Assembly (NCBI GenBank): GCA_958496175.1
Contig: OY292278.1
Location: 14,446,001-14,510,000, forward strand
Length of the DNA stretch: 64,000 bases
From: Sisyra terminalis
Lineage: Eukaryota > Arthropoda > Insecta > Neuroptera > Sisyridae
Direction: 5' to 3'
Position 1 is the first letter of the stretch. Every line of letters starts with the position of its first letter. The notes below the pieces were generated by a model that was not told where the DNA came from, did not search any database, and saw nothing but the letters and a program-made list of their open reading frames with translations. Below, in pieces: positions 34,423 through 47,151 of this stretch. The translations under genes were made by a program, and so were the position numbers.

Positions 34423-37400
34423 TTTTCGTGAAATAAATTTTGGCTCCACGAAACCCTCAGAGGTTTGGGTTTTGAGATTTTCCAACTGGGCATTGAAATT
34501 TTGAATTTTTTGATTTCTATTGAAAATTGTACCCCCTGCCCATAACCTAATACAATCTTTTTCATTTTTGCATAATTCATGATCTTTTCTTTTCAATATG
34601 GATTCTCCAGGTTAGACTTTTACCGAGATTAAATCACGGGCTTTTATTTCAAAATTTATTTTTACCTTTCAGATAACTTTTTGGGAAACTAACTAGGGAA
34701 GTTTTAGAAGAGCTTCTTTTTTTAGTTCAATTTAATCCTCCACTTTGTTCATGTTTTTATTAAGTTGAAGTGGTATTAAAGATTGGCTACTACGATTCTG
34801 GAATTCTTATTATTCGCCATTACGCTTTTTTTATCCGCAAAAGTAGAAAAAGAAAATCTACAAATTATAATAATTCTCAATTCTAATTTTCTCGATTCTT
34901 AATACTCTGGGTTTCCTAAAAAATTTTTCCATCGATAGTGTTTTATAATAGCAAATATTTGGTTAATTATAAAAAACAAATTCGCAAATTTGAACAATTG
35001 ATAATTGATTGAAAAAAAATTAACATCAAATTTTCGAGGTCAAATTTATGTATTATTCTTAATTATTTTTGTGTTAACGTTTTTCCGTTTTTACGGTTCA
35101 AATCCCATTACAATATTGAGATGGCTGATTTGTGAAGGATGTTACAGCTGGTTTAGCATTACCATAAGATTTAAATTCAGTTAAAAATATTTTAATGGGT
35201 TAATAATATTTTTAAAGAGAATATAAGTTTACATTGAAACTTTTATTTACCCTATTTTGTCGACAAAAACCCCAAACTCTTCTGTTTTTTCTGGGTACAT
35301 AGATACCCTGAGTTGAGCTTTCAAAGCTTCATCATTTAGACCAATAAGAGTATACAATCTACATATGATTTGAGGCACATAAAGTGGTGTAAGACAGAAT
35401 TTTAAATTTGAATTTTCCGCTTTTATTAGCTGAAACAATTCCTTGGGTAATTAATTGCTTAATAGAAAAATAAAATTAGTTAAAGCTTCATTATAATACC
35501 GATGGATAGCTGGACAAAATACCTCGTACGTGAGATATTTCGATTGCTATTTGGATAAAATTTTAATAATTAATTTTTAATTATAAATTTTTATAATTTG
35601 TACATCTTCGAATCGCAAAAATATGACTTATACCACTCTGACTTTAAGCGACTCAATCCCATTACTGGAAACTAATAATATAACTTTTTGTTCCAAAATT
35701 TGTACTATTGAAAACAATTAAACCACTTATAGCTGTTTTTTTTTCAAGCTGTTAGCAAAATTTCTTCAAATAGATAAAGTAACAACAGGTGTTCTGACAG
35801 AAATAAAAATAAATAAAGAAAATAAAAGGTTTTCCTAAAAAAAGAAATAGTTTGCACTTCATTATAAATAAAATTTTGCTATGGGACTCAAATCTGTATG
35901 TACTTATTATAGAACCCTTCATTGTAGTCCAGTACTGGGGTATTTTTTTAAATATATTTTTAAACTATCTAATTAAGAACTAAAATGTTCTAAAATATAT
36001 ACAAGAATATTAGTAAAATTAATATTAAAATATCTGATATGCATGAACCAAAAAAAAACAAAACATAAATTTGGCCTGTGATCAGATATGCTACGAAACG
36101 CTATTCATCGGCTGCAAATTTATTATCAATGTATTCTATATTTCCACATATTTTTTTTCTATTCCATAGCGTATATTTAAGTTTTTTTTTCGTTAAAACA
36201 TCAAAAAACAACTTGATAAAAAATTACGTAACTTGAATTCTTTTAACTTCAAAAGAGCTAAGAATTGAATGTTTAATTTATGTTTTTTTTTGTTTTGCAT
36301 TGAATTCTTAATCTAATACATCCATATAATATTTTTTATTAATATTTTCAAATTTTTCTCCAAAAATGATCGTTTTACGTATACTGTATTGTCTCTATCG
36401 ACTTATATATCTCTTTTTTGATGTTTTCAATTGGTTTAACCCATTTTATTTATTTTTTTTTGTTTCTTTGTTCTATTCAACCGAATCTGAAAAATAAATT
36501 TAGTTTTTCTATTAGGTATAAGTAATTATTATTTAATATATTGTACTTTATACCTATCAACAAAATATTTTTTACGTAACTTACAACAAATAAAATCAAC
36601 GATAAAATTATTTATTTTTGAGTAAAAGTAAAGAATTGAAATTCATTTAGACGAAAGAAAAAGATTACACATTTATTAAAAAATTAATATGGAATTAAAA
36701 ACTTTAACACCAACACCTCAAAAGTTTTGTCTTTTTACTAAGCTTGTACCTATATCGAACGTGCCAACTGTTGCAGATTTGTTCAATTATTGAAAGCTTT
36801 TGTTATACTTGTCTTAATGATTTGATAAATTTGAATGCGTTAAGTAAAATTTACAAAATTAAGGTTTATCATAGAATTGCTGAAGATAATTATAGGCTTT
36901 AAAGATAGTTTTTTAGGTCAAAATGGAAAAAATGAAAATTTTTGACTTTCAAATTTTCAAGATAGAAGAAAAATCTGACAAAATAAAAACTATAATTTAC
37001 TAATCAACAATTGTTTCTGTACAGTCCTTATGCAATCTTGCATAAGGTCACGCACAAAATTGATTATTACAAAAGATGAAAAATACAACACTGAAAAATC
37101 CGAATATTTTTCTCTTTCCAAAATGGTTATCCTTCAAAAAAAATCAATTTATTATTGAAAATTTTTTAAAATAAACTTAGTTTTTTGTATTGATACTAGT
37201 TTAATTTATATTACAGTTAATAGTTTATTAACTAGAAGAATACATATGGCAATGTTTAAATCGCTACTAAATCAAATGTTATTTACACTATGTTTACCAT
37301 TTTCTAGCTTTCTCGAATAAAAATAGAAATTTCCCTCATGAATTTTTTTAAACTCTTTCATTTATTGATCATGCAATTTAATATTTTTTTAATTTGGATT

Positions 37401-37520
37401 TTAGAAAGAAATTTTTTTTCATTTTTCCTTAGTGCTTTTCCTTAAGAATAAAATCAATGCATTTTAATAGTTTCTTGTTTATTGAAATCCCTTGTGCAAT
37501 ATTTTTTCTTGACTTTAAAT
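34423..37520. other. AT-rich non-coding stretch
   Basis: No gene was recognised. A 47-bp block at about 36070-36118 is shared with 53590-53640 (reverse orientation). Otherwise featureless AT-rich DNA. Confidence 0.45.
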
Positions 37521-37521
37521 T

Positions 37522-37955
37522 TTTAATCAAAATAAGATTTTTTCGCCGACTTTGAACAGTTTTATTGTGTATACAATATAAAGGATATATTGCGGTCCAA
37601 TTAATGTAGTATAATTTAATAAAATAATATGTAAAAATCATACCATAAACATAAATTTGAACAGAAGTTCAAACAAAAATATTCGTGACGTATTGCCCAG
37701 ATACGTATTTCGAATGCCAAGCAATCTTCTTAAGTGGTCATCAAGTAACTGATTTGTGATGATTCGTGAATCATCACAAACCAGTTACGGAGTCATCCAA
37801 ACTACTTGATGACCACTGAGGAAGATTGCTTGGCAATCGAAATACCTATCTGGGCAATACGTCACGAATATTTTTGTTTGAATTTCTGTTCAAATTTATG
37901 TTTATGGTATGATTTTTATATACATTTATATTAAATTATACTACATAAATTTTAA
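37522..37955. repeat. Long palindromic repeat, family A copy 1
   Basis: The shared head (aatcaaaataagatttttt, gactttgaacagtt) is followed by inverted arms of about 175 bp that meet near 37775-37790. The plus-strand core is at 37816-37842: CTGAGGA-A-GATTGC...GCAATC-GAAA, a fully paired hairpin. The left arm has a more degenerate minus-strand copy. Further family members lie at 56619-57027 and 63059-63318. Confidence 0.8.
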
Positions 37956-38504
37956 ATTTTTAGTTTATTTCTAATGCTTTTTGCTTAAAATAAAATATAT
38001 TTGATCTAAAAATTACACTTATTAAAACACCAAAATTATTTTAACAATAAAACGCCTAGGTCTATAAAGATGGTAAATCACCCCCAAAAATATATTTTAA
38101 TGGTATTTTATAAGATACAATAGCTAATGAAATACTAAGCTTTATTTCACGAAAAATAATTAAAATAGAATTCTCCAATTTCCAGGATCTTACTATTTTA
38201 TTAGTACCTAAAATTAACATACTTACAAAGTCTAACTATAATATCTTTCGGGGCTGATTCACCATCTTATAGCACTTAGGTATCTATTCTTTTAAGACTT
38301 TTATTAAGTTTAAGGCATTCCAAAAATGATGATTATGCCATGGATGAATGAACTTTGACTGCTAATTTATGAGATTTTTTAAAAAAAAGAATGATTTATT
38401 TTAAACAAATCACTAAAAATCAAATATTTGATGATTCTATGTTCAAACTGGCGTTACATTAATACTACAAAAATTTAAAATTTAAATAGATGATAAAATA
38501 GATG
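37956..38504. other. AT-rich non-coding stretch
   Basis: Nothing recognisable was seen in this stretch. Confidence 0.5.
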
Positions 38505-38720
38505 ATAAACCTGAATTGTCTTCTTATTTAAAAAAATAAAAGCTGAGATCTGAATGAAATTTATGTATGATTGACATATTTTGTAATTATTTTAATTTTT
38601 TTATAGAAGCCTGATGAAGTTACGATAAGTAACGAAACGTAGCTAATTGAATAATAAAAATAATAAAATAAAAAAACCGATCTTAAACAACCTGAATTGT
38701 CTTCTTATTTAAAATTTAAA
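38505..38720 (+). repeat. Hammerhead-like core between direct repeats
   Basis: The core is at 38611-38637: CTGATGA-A-GTTAC-gataa-GTAAC-GAAA, the cleanest copy in the window, with a five-pair hairpin. It is bracketed by a direct repeat of cctgaattgtcttcttattt near 38512 and 38692. Direct flanking repeats with a hammerhead core fit the tandem (pseudo-LTR) ends of Penelope-like elements. The same sequences recur at 59310-59760. Confidence 0.7.
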
Positions 38721-39899
38721 TTTCAAATACTGCAGTTTAAAAATTGATTAGGTATCAAATTGTTACAATTTGTTGAAAAATATTGTTGATGCTTTAAAAG
38801 GATTATAGTTAGTATCATTAAAGTAGTTACTAAGGATTGAAACTATATGATTAGATTATTTTTTTTTTAATTTTAAAATTTTTTCTTTTTGATCTGATAG
38901 GTCTATGTAACATATTTTTTCCAAAAGTATTTTGTACTAAATTGCGAAAACTTAGGATGAATTATCATATGAATATGAATTTTTGAACATAAATTATTAT
39001 ATGAAATATATATTTATGAAATTATTAAATAGTCTTAGCAAAAATTATGTTATTTTTAATTTCATAAGTCTATTTTTAGAGTTTGTCATGGATTATGTTA
39101 AAATCCAACACATAAATAATATATTTTTATCATTAAATGTTAATGGATTATGTTGAAAATTTCTTTTAAAAAAAAGTATTGATTTAGAGACATAAGTTAT
39201 TATGGTTCAAAGTATGTAAGAAAAAATGCGTAAAGCCGCACGTAGCTCAAAATTCTTCAGGCCTTTTGGACTCTTTTTTTCTTCGATTCTGAGGCTATTA
39301 ACGGTATTTGGTCTTTCTATACAAAGTTTGGAGATGTTTTCAATCTTATTGATATTTCAAGAAAAAAATCTTAATCAAGTCTATCAAAGGTCGGTTAATG
39401 CACTTAGGTACTTTCTCCTTTGTTTTCCTGACAAACCTTTGTCAAAGGAAAAAAATCTTATCCGGTTAACCTTAGTCAGTCTAGACGGCTAAAAATCAAA
39501 AAATGTATACCGGTTCGATTGCAAAATTATACTTATACAATTTATAGTGCATTCGGTCGTAATTATTTAATAATATTAATAAGAAATTCATTCAAAAAAA
39601 AATTCCTACACATAAAATCATCAATTTTATAAATACCTGTTTAAATAAGTTAAATTATTTTAAAAAAAAATAACACTCGATTTTTTTTTCTGTTAGTCAA
39701 TCAACTCAGCTTAATAGTAGCAACATTTTTGGGAAAATGGAAATTTTCTTTATAAAAATTGTTCTCAATTTCCTCGTTTTTCAATGATTTGTCACTTAAA
39801 TTTGTCACTTTTCACTCACTTTTAATTTTTTTTTCCAAGAAAAAAAAATAAAAGGATTTCTAAACGATTTTAAGCACTGCACTTAGTAAATCAAAAATT
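38721..39899. other. AT-rich non-coding stretch
   Basis: No exon was recognised; the open frame at 39226-39492 has no known domain. Confidence 0.45.
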
Positions 39900-40270
39900 A
39901 AAGGACCTCAGGTGGGTGATATCCGCGGCGCGTAATTCAAAACTCGACCGATTTAGTCGGATACAGCGAATTTTATGTTTCCAACTTGCGTTTAAACGAT
40001 TTTCGTTGCTATATTGTTGCATCGACTTTATTGTTTATAGTGTTTGTTTTCAAACAAATGAACGTTCAAAAAGCCTGACCAATCGGCGCGTTAGACTTAA
40101 ATAGTTGACTATCGCACAAAGCCCACTCGATGAAGAAAAGCGCTTTATAATTTCGCGTGGTTGATTTCAAGAGCGACAAGTGGGGAACGGCTAATTATAT
40201 CGAGTATGTGCCTCAACAGTGCCCCCTACTATCGCCATCGCGGTGTTCCATTCGAATATTTTTTATGGTC
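39900..40270. promoter_or_regulatory. Less AT-rich block, possible promoter or insulator
   Basis: The composition shifts towards GC, with several CG-rich words (ccgcggcgcg, ggcgcgtt, catcgcgg). On the minus strand a TATA-like ttataaagcg lies near 40146. It also holds the CTCF-like site at 40219-40233. No protein match was found in either direction, including the overlapping open frame at 40157-40507. Confidence 0.35.
40219..40233 (-). promoter_or_regulatory. CTCF-core-like site
   Basis: On the minus strand the sequence AGTAGGGGGCACTG fits the shared vertebrate/insect CTCF core (CCASYAGRKGGCR) except for the first two bases. Binding is inferred only from the motif. Confidence 0.4.
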
Positions 40271-40950
40271 GCAAGATTATTCAGTAATAAACGTAATTAT
40301 TCTTCTTTTCCACCACTATATGTTTCCATAAAGATGGGAGAGGTTTTTGGAGACAAATTGCTTTCTTCGAAACTTTATAAAATTTCCATCCCCCTAGGTC
40401 CTAAAACAATATCCGATAAGTCATTTCGAAGTTTATACACATATATAACATTATATAATCATGTTTTGTTATTCTTAAAACAAAAATATGGGTGTTATTT
40501 GGATTAAAATATTATACAAAACCTGATTTTTTCTTTAAATAAGGATATACTTTTCCTCATTATTCTTAAAACCTAGAATCCACCCCAAAATCTATCTTTA
40601 TAAATTTGTTTTCAAATGAAGCTTAATTAGGGTTTAAAATATTCATTTTTCAAAACTACAATTTTGAAGTAATGATCTCAAGAATCGAAAATTCTTTAAG
40701 AAATTTAAAAATAACGAAGCTCATTTATTGGTTCTATGACCAATTTAGGTTTGTTATAAAAGTTATCCACTTGGTACTTCACCTTATAGTCCTCTTATCT
40801 TACCCCTAAAAATTTTCTCGAAATTTTCTCAAAATTCTAAAATCAATTTGACTTCTCTATAGAAACTTTCACAGTTAGCATAATGTATAGCTATGTTTCT
40901 ATAGAAAATTTATTTTTATGGATCCATTAGGATTTGTTTTAGGAAATAAT

Positions 40951-41211
40951 CGCCGTTTATTTTGAAAGTGAGTTAAGTCAATTTCAAGAACAATCCCTAT
41001 AGTGTTATCATTTTTAACCATAGGAACATAAGATACTAAGGAGGAGGGAATAATTGGCGTTTTTGTTAACATCTAAAATGAAATCAGTAATTTCTGAAAA
41101 CTTAGCAGTTAAATAATTAACATACTTTGTTCTAGTTACAAGAAGAAGAATCACCATATAGATCGTCCTTGATATGGACTTACGCCACTTTCAAAATAAA
41201 CGACTCATATA
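40951..41211 (-). mobile_element. MITE, second copy of the family at 8593
   Basis: An inverted copy of the gene 1 intronic MITE with the same termini (tttattttgaaagtgag ... actttcaaaataaacgac) and matching interior, including ccaattattccctcctcct in reverse. The two copies appear to differ by scattered substitutions and small indels. Confidence 0.85.
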
Positions 41212-41371
41212 ATACTAGCACCATTTATTGCACATACGTTTGTTATTAAACTTTTATTTACTTATTTTAATAACTATTTTAACGGTTAACGCGGTTTATT
41301 CAAGACTTTGTAACTTATACTGGGCGTAATTGTTCCGGCGACGGTGGATCACCTTATTTATTTTTTCCAAG

Positions 41372-41384
41372 TTCTGGAAGTTTC
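41372..41384. promoter_or_regulatory. Heat-shock-element-like site
   Basis: TTCTGGAAGTTTC is a perfect three-unit TTCnnGAAnnTTC array, and a further TTCC follows nearby. No gene is seen next to it, so it may be a chance match or lie in an unrecognised element. Confidence 0.25.
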
Positions 41385-41492
41385 CAGATTGTTCCAGGCG
41401 CTTCTCAAAAATTTTTTGATTAAAACTATGTTTTGAAAAAATCATAGAAAAATCATTCTTCTGTCTAGATATTGACCAAATTTAAAAATTTT

Positions 41493-41552
41493 AGTATTAT
41501 TTTTTATTATATTTATTTTTATTATATTTTTTATTATATTTTATTTCAATAT
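41493..41552. repeat. Low-complexity TTTTATTATA tract
   Basis: Repeated ttttattat-type units make an AT-only microsatellite-like tract. Confidence 0.8.
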
Positions 41553-43560
41553 GTTCACGTAGTTACAACGGTGCTTCCCAAAATTATCGAACATATATCG
41601 ATTCCAAAAAAACAGAAAAAAGATCTGAAATTAGGACATAAAAGCACCTCAAATTGTTTTCCGAATTCATTAAAATAAAATATTTTCTATTTAGGATGAA
41701 ATGCTTTCTAAACTTTTCCAGATATTGTAAATTTCCAAAGAAAATCTAAAGATATGTTATACTGATAAAGTAGGTAAAAAATTAAATAATTTTTATTTAT
41801 TATGTTATTAGGTTAAGGTTTTGAGTCCTTGTTTCGTTCTTGAAAACTTACCAAACTTATTTTCCTCGATTTCTCCAAATTAATGGATTTTCCGGACTTT
41901 GGAACACCGCGAAAATATGACTTAAGCCATTTATTACATGCAAAAGATTTCATAGTTCATTTTATGACCTTTCTTAAGGTGAAAAGAACTTCTTAAAAAC
42001 TACAAAATTTATTTAACCCCAGCTACGTAATAAAGTATTCACTGTCCTACTGACGTCAAACTTACATTTCACCAAAATCATTAATTTTTTTTTTGCATTG
42101 GTCTTCTGACGTAATTCCATTTGGGGTTTTTTAAAAATTTTCCTTGCATTGATTTGCTACTAGGTACTTCTTCTTTTTTCCGCTGCAAGTGTTTGGCAAT
42201 TAAATTACTGGGTCGATAAATAATTACTATTGATTCTATATGCAATGAATGTAATTAACTCTATTCCACGGATATTTTTTTTTATATTTTTCTTTTAATT
42301 TCATCGAATTTAATTGGGGAAGGCATTTGAGTGAGGCGATCGGGCGGATGACTCGGAAAGGGCGGCAATCGGGTGGAACGAAGCAAGAAAAATTGATGAT
42401 AATGATAACTATATGGTAGCTTGCAATAGCGCCTTGAAAATCGAAAGTGATTTTCATAGGCGCAATTTGTCTGTAGAAATTGGGTTAAGGAAGAATTGAA
42501 TAAAATGAATGATTTGAAGTTATGCTTACTTATATTTGCTAAAATGAGCTTTGTTTTTTTATAATTCTCGAAAATCCTATGATCAAAACATATTTGGAAT
42601 GGGGAAATCCCAAACCACGGTTTTTCATCCTCGACTTTGTTTTCGATTTTTGAATATCAATTTTGTAATAATCTGTTTATGAGAAGATTATATCATATGT
42701 GATATGAAATTGTTCAAGATAATATTTCTTGTAACGTCCCACAATATAGTAATTTATCGTTAGTAAGAAATTTGAAAACTGAGAATTTTTAAGAATGACG
42801 TAGTATATTTTTTTGATTATAAACCATTAAGGTGAGTAATATATAAGTGGTTGAACGATATTTTGGGAATTATGTTTACAATTTTTATTGAATTTTTTTT
42901 AAATTCAAGGACGTAATGCTTCCTAGTACTGAATCTAAAAGGTCTCAATTGAAACAATTTGGGGTCTTTATCATTATGACTATGCAAATGTATCAGATTG
43001 CTATAAAAACATATCTTTAAACTAAAACACTAAAGTTTCTATCATATTGGAATGGAAAATTATAAAATTTGATAAAAAAAAAAACTTAAAAAAGCAATAA
43101 TCAACACCTAATATACAACAATAGAATTATCAAATTTTGAAAGCCAAAAGAAAACTTCATAGTTTATAAACTAAATGATCAAATATTAATCATCATGAAA
43201 ATGAATTATTTAAAAAGGCAAATTTATTTTGATTTTTATTTTATCCTTATAACTAACTGGAGAACCCAGTAAACTTGGTACCACCTAAAATTGAATTGCG
43301 AAAATTATTTGATGTCAGTAAAATTGCCACAATTTTATTTTTTAATATAGATATTCCTACTTAATAAAAACATACTTATGCTTGATTATAACTTTAAATG
43401 CGTTTTATAAATATACCATTTATTTTACATATTTCATATTACAGAATCATACATATATGAAAATTAAGCTTATTATAACCCATATGCGTACAAAAATTCA
43501 GAAAAATCTCACTTTTTCATGAGTTTTTAGACAAACATAAATATTTCTCAGTTATATTTC
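41553..43560. other. AT-rich non-coding stretch
   Basis: No exon was recognised. A short less AT-rich patch near 42310-42440 contains gcgatcgggcgg but gives no coding match. Confidence 0.45.
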
Positions 43561-43975
43561 TGTCCTTGTAAAGCAATAATCAACTTTGGACAGTGGGAAA
43601 TAAGGACCAACTTATTTGTGGAATATTATTTTATTTTCGTGCCAACGTTTCGTCCAATAATTCTTGACTTCTTCAGGGCTCAAATATTAAAAATGACTCC
43701 ACAGATGTCATAAATATAAATTCCAATATAACCCAATTGGCAGAACTATACGTTAAGATCCCAATTAAATAATGATAAATATGAAATTCTTTAAAAACAT
43801 TATTATTATCAAGTATATAACACAAGTTTCTCGAATTCAGTTATAATAACAATGTAAACATAATTTTTAATATTTGAGCCTTGAAGAAGTCAAGAACTAT
43901 TTGACGAAACGTTAGCATGAAAATAAAATAATATTCCACAAATACGTTGGTCCTTAATTCCCACTATCCAAAGTT
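43561..43975. repeat. Inverted pair with hammerhead-like cores
   Basis: Left arm about 43561-43700, right arm about 43865-43975. The cores are minus 43677-43643 and plus 43880-43912. The right core reads CTTGAAGA-A-GTCAA...TTGAC-GAAAC with a good stem. The outer ends share aactttggacagtggg-type sequence in inverse. Confidence 0.72.
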
Positions 43976-44916
43976 TATGTCCCTCGCAATTGTATTGCTT
44001 TTTTGGCCAATTTGCTCCTGAGGTCGCTGTTAATAAGGGACTGGATACTTACTAGGAATATTCCTATTTTCTTGATTTCTTTTTATATAACAAAAATGTT
44101 TATTTTTTTATCATTTGGCACTTCAGCACATAGTTAAGGTGGAAAAACTTTCTATAATAGTACATTGTTATTCTAATGTAATTTTTATCCTTTCTGAGCT
44201 GTAGTTTGGAGTGAACCATAGTCTTTAATGTAGTATATGAGAAGTTATTAAATTAATTAATTTCTCTACTTTTGGTATACTTTTCATTTCCGTGCACAAA
44301 CATTGATCTTTTTTCAGATTTTAAAATGGGAAATGAAAGTTTAAATATATGTTAGCTTTTAATTAATTTGTCGACCCTCAAGTGACCCTCTTTGTGACCT
44401 GGTACCCATAATAATTTTGGCGATTTTGATTTTCTTTTAACGCTTAGTACTGTTTCTGATTTAAAAATAATTTCTAGCATTTTACCACTCTATATCCTTT
44501 TCACGCATTGGTTAAATATTAAAAAATATTCTTGATATTCGATCACCATTTTTGTCATATTTCTATAAATATCAGCACGAAAATATTACGAAGATTGGTT
44601 CCATTTTATTGACGTATTGGAAATATTAGATCTTTTAGGTCACAGTTTTGTTTATAGTGAAATTCTAATAATAAGATTTATTAATAACAACCACAAAAAA
44701 TATAAATTAAATTATTAATTTGATGCTTAAATTAAAAAAAAAACTCAAATTCAAATGATTGCTACGCGTTTTTTTTGCAAACCGCAGGCATTAATGATTA
44801 TAAATAATACATATGTGAATGACGTGGGTAAACAATTGAGGAATATGTCAAACCTAATACATTTAAAAACGCATTTTAATTATAATTTTTTATATATTTT
44901 AATAGTTATTCTCTTA
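43976..44916. other. AT-rich non-coding stretch
   Basis: Nothing recognisable between the palindrome and the TIR element starting at 44925. Confidence 0.5.
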
Positions 44917-45973
44917 ACCTAGGTCAGGGTGTCTGCACTTCATAGGAAATTGTGGCGTAAACAGCAGGGCCAAAAAGCGACATAACGCTATACAATTTTT
45001 CATTCAAAGAGAGAAACACATGATTTCAGACAGGAAATTTGTATTCCCCTGTATTTAGTTGGTCACTTGTCTGTTATAAAATATATGTTTCGTATTTTAC
45101 TTCATGGTTATTGTAGTCTACAATCATTTTATGAATACTGCAATACCTCTAGTGATCAAAAATATAACTATTTTTAGCAATTATTTGACTAATAATGAAA
45201 TTTCAAATATGAATTGTCTTTGCTTTTTAAAATCTTAGTGACGACAAACATTTAATGACATTAAACACTGAAGTACAGTAACTAAATTAAGTCATTAAAT
45301 TAAATATAACGAATTTTAATGTACATTTACATGTACGGTGAAACTTATTATCCAGGTATAGTAAAATTCTTATACTTGGTTTTCTTTTTCATACATTTCT
45401 ATTTTTATTATTAGTTTTTGGTTAACGTTTTAATTATGTGAAGAAAATGTAGTGTTGCGTTTTGGTATGCAAAAAACACCGTTCGCTATCAGAAGATTTG
45501 AGGAATAATTTTTATTGGCGACAACAGTGAATTGGAGCAATTTAAAATTCCAATAATACTGATAATAATAACCATATTTTGAAAATTTACATCAACAATT
45601 TTTTGGCGTTATATGCAATGGAAAATATTTGCTTATAATGATTTTTCTGGTAAGTCAGAATTAATATTCAATTTAATTCAAACATCTTCGTAATGTTTAA
45701 TAATACAAAACGACTGATAGGTTTTTATTCCTTTTATCGCTATTTAGAATTGTAAAGCCATTTTTTTCTCCTTCAAATCATTGATACAGTTTTATTTTAT
45801 TTTATAAGGTTTGCTCTCAAAGAAAAGAAAAATTGGGAAAACAATATTTTGTAACAGTTAAGTTTTGCAGTTGCTTAATATTAATTACAATTATGTGTTG
45901 AATCGAGTTCCAACCTAAATTAACTTAATATTTAAAATTTAAAATTGGCTTAAAATTTCTTTATTATTATTTT

Positions 45974-46710
45974 TAGGTTCATATAGGTAACTATGGTAAT
46001 TACAAATAAATATATTTATTTAAAAAAAAACTGGTTGGCCATGAGTTCTGGCCCTAATTGCCTGTAATGTAATTTGTATATGGTCCTTATAATAATAATT
46101 TAAGTTATTTTTTGGGCCCAAAGTACGTTAGGCTCTAGGTACCAAAGGGGCAAGCGACCAAAGGGTTATATAATATTACACGGAGCAAAAGGACTGTGCA
46201 AAAGAAACTTAAAAAAAATTTTTCTTATATGAAAAAACGTGCAATATAAAGTTTGTATTAACGAGCAATTGGGCCAGAATTCATGGCCACCCATACTTTT
46301 TTTTGAATAAATATATGTAATTGCCATAGTTACCCATATGAAATTTATAAAATTAGTAAATATTTATCCAAAAAAAAGTATGGGTGGCCATGAATTCTGG
46401 CCCAATTGCTCGTTAATACAAACTTTATATTGCACGTTTTTTCATATAAGAAAAAAAATTTTTAAGTTTCTTTTGCACAGTCCTTTTGCTCCATGTAATA
46501 TTATATAACCCTTTGGTCGCTTGCCCCTTTGGTACCTAGAGCCTAACGTACTTTGGGCCCAAAAAATAACTTAAATTATTATTATAAGGACCATATACAA
46601 ATTACATTACAGGCAATTAGGGCCAGAACTCATGGCCAACCATATTTTCTTTTTGAAAAAATATATCCATTCGTAATTACCTAATTACCCAAATGAATTT
46701 TGAAATAATA
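45974..46710. mobile_element. Fold-back dimer: two inverted MITEs sharing a terminus
   Basis: Two near-identical units of about 267 bp (46031-46297 and 46378-46644) face each other as a long palindrome. Each unit is itself bounded by inverted ends (ggttggccatgagttctggc and gggccagaattcatggcc). A further terminal block, roughly gtaattRccatagttaccc, occurs three times: left outer in reverse, centre, and right outer. So the structure is rc(F)-E-F-rc(E)-F. The arms are highly similar, suggesting recent formation. Confidence 0.85.
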
Positions 46711-46998
46711 TACACAAATTTTATATTTAAAAGCCATATATTGTATACAATTGGTACTCTGTTTAATATGTAAAACTAATAATATGAAAGCAACAATTAA
46801 ACTTCATTGTATTAAACAAAATTATTCAAAAGAAAAAATTGTTTAAATTTGTCTATTCATAATGAAAAAAATATAATGTGATAGAATAAAACTTTACTAA
46901 TATGAAGGAGAAATAGTTTTTCAATATTCAAAATATTGTTTTTTAGAATACGAACAATTATTATATCAATGAACATATTACAATCTTAATAACTTTAA

Positions 46999-47151
46999 AT
47001 TGAACTTTTAGATCTTAACTTCATTGCCATTGAATTATCCCAACCAGAAAATTACGAAGACGTCGAAGAATCATATCCTCAAGGTGTACTAATAACAGAA
47101 AGACAGTCTCAATCAGCACCGGATAAGAGTACTGGGGAACAAAAGAAATGA
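46999..47151 (+). CDS. Possible terminal exon inside the 3.0-kb element
   Basis: From the acceptor-like aacttttag ending at 47011, a frame of 45 codons runs to TGA at 47149-47151 and starts LNFIAIELSQPENYEDVEES. The acidic, polar composition and higher GC look coding, unlike the neighbourhood. I do not recognise it, and no upstream partner exon was found. It could be the last exon of the element's transposase or a chance frame. Confidence 0.3.
   Translation: MELLDLNFIAIELSQPENYEDVEESYPQGVLITERQSQSAPDKSTGEQKK

Noticed and set aside
40157..40507. 116-codon plus-strand frame starting MVDFKSDKWG
   Set aside because: Crosses from the GC-shifted block into AT-rich DNA; no family resemblance or splice context.
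45449..45530. Possible THAP zinc-finger start (CCVLVCKKHRSLSEDL) in the 3.0-kb element
   Set aside because: A stop follows the first Met and the later THAP residues are not visible; too weak to call a P-type transposase.
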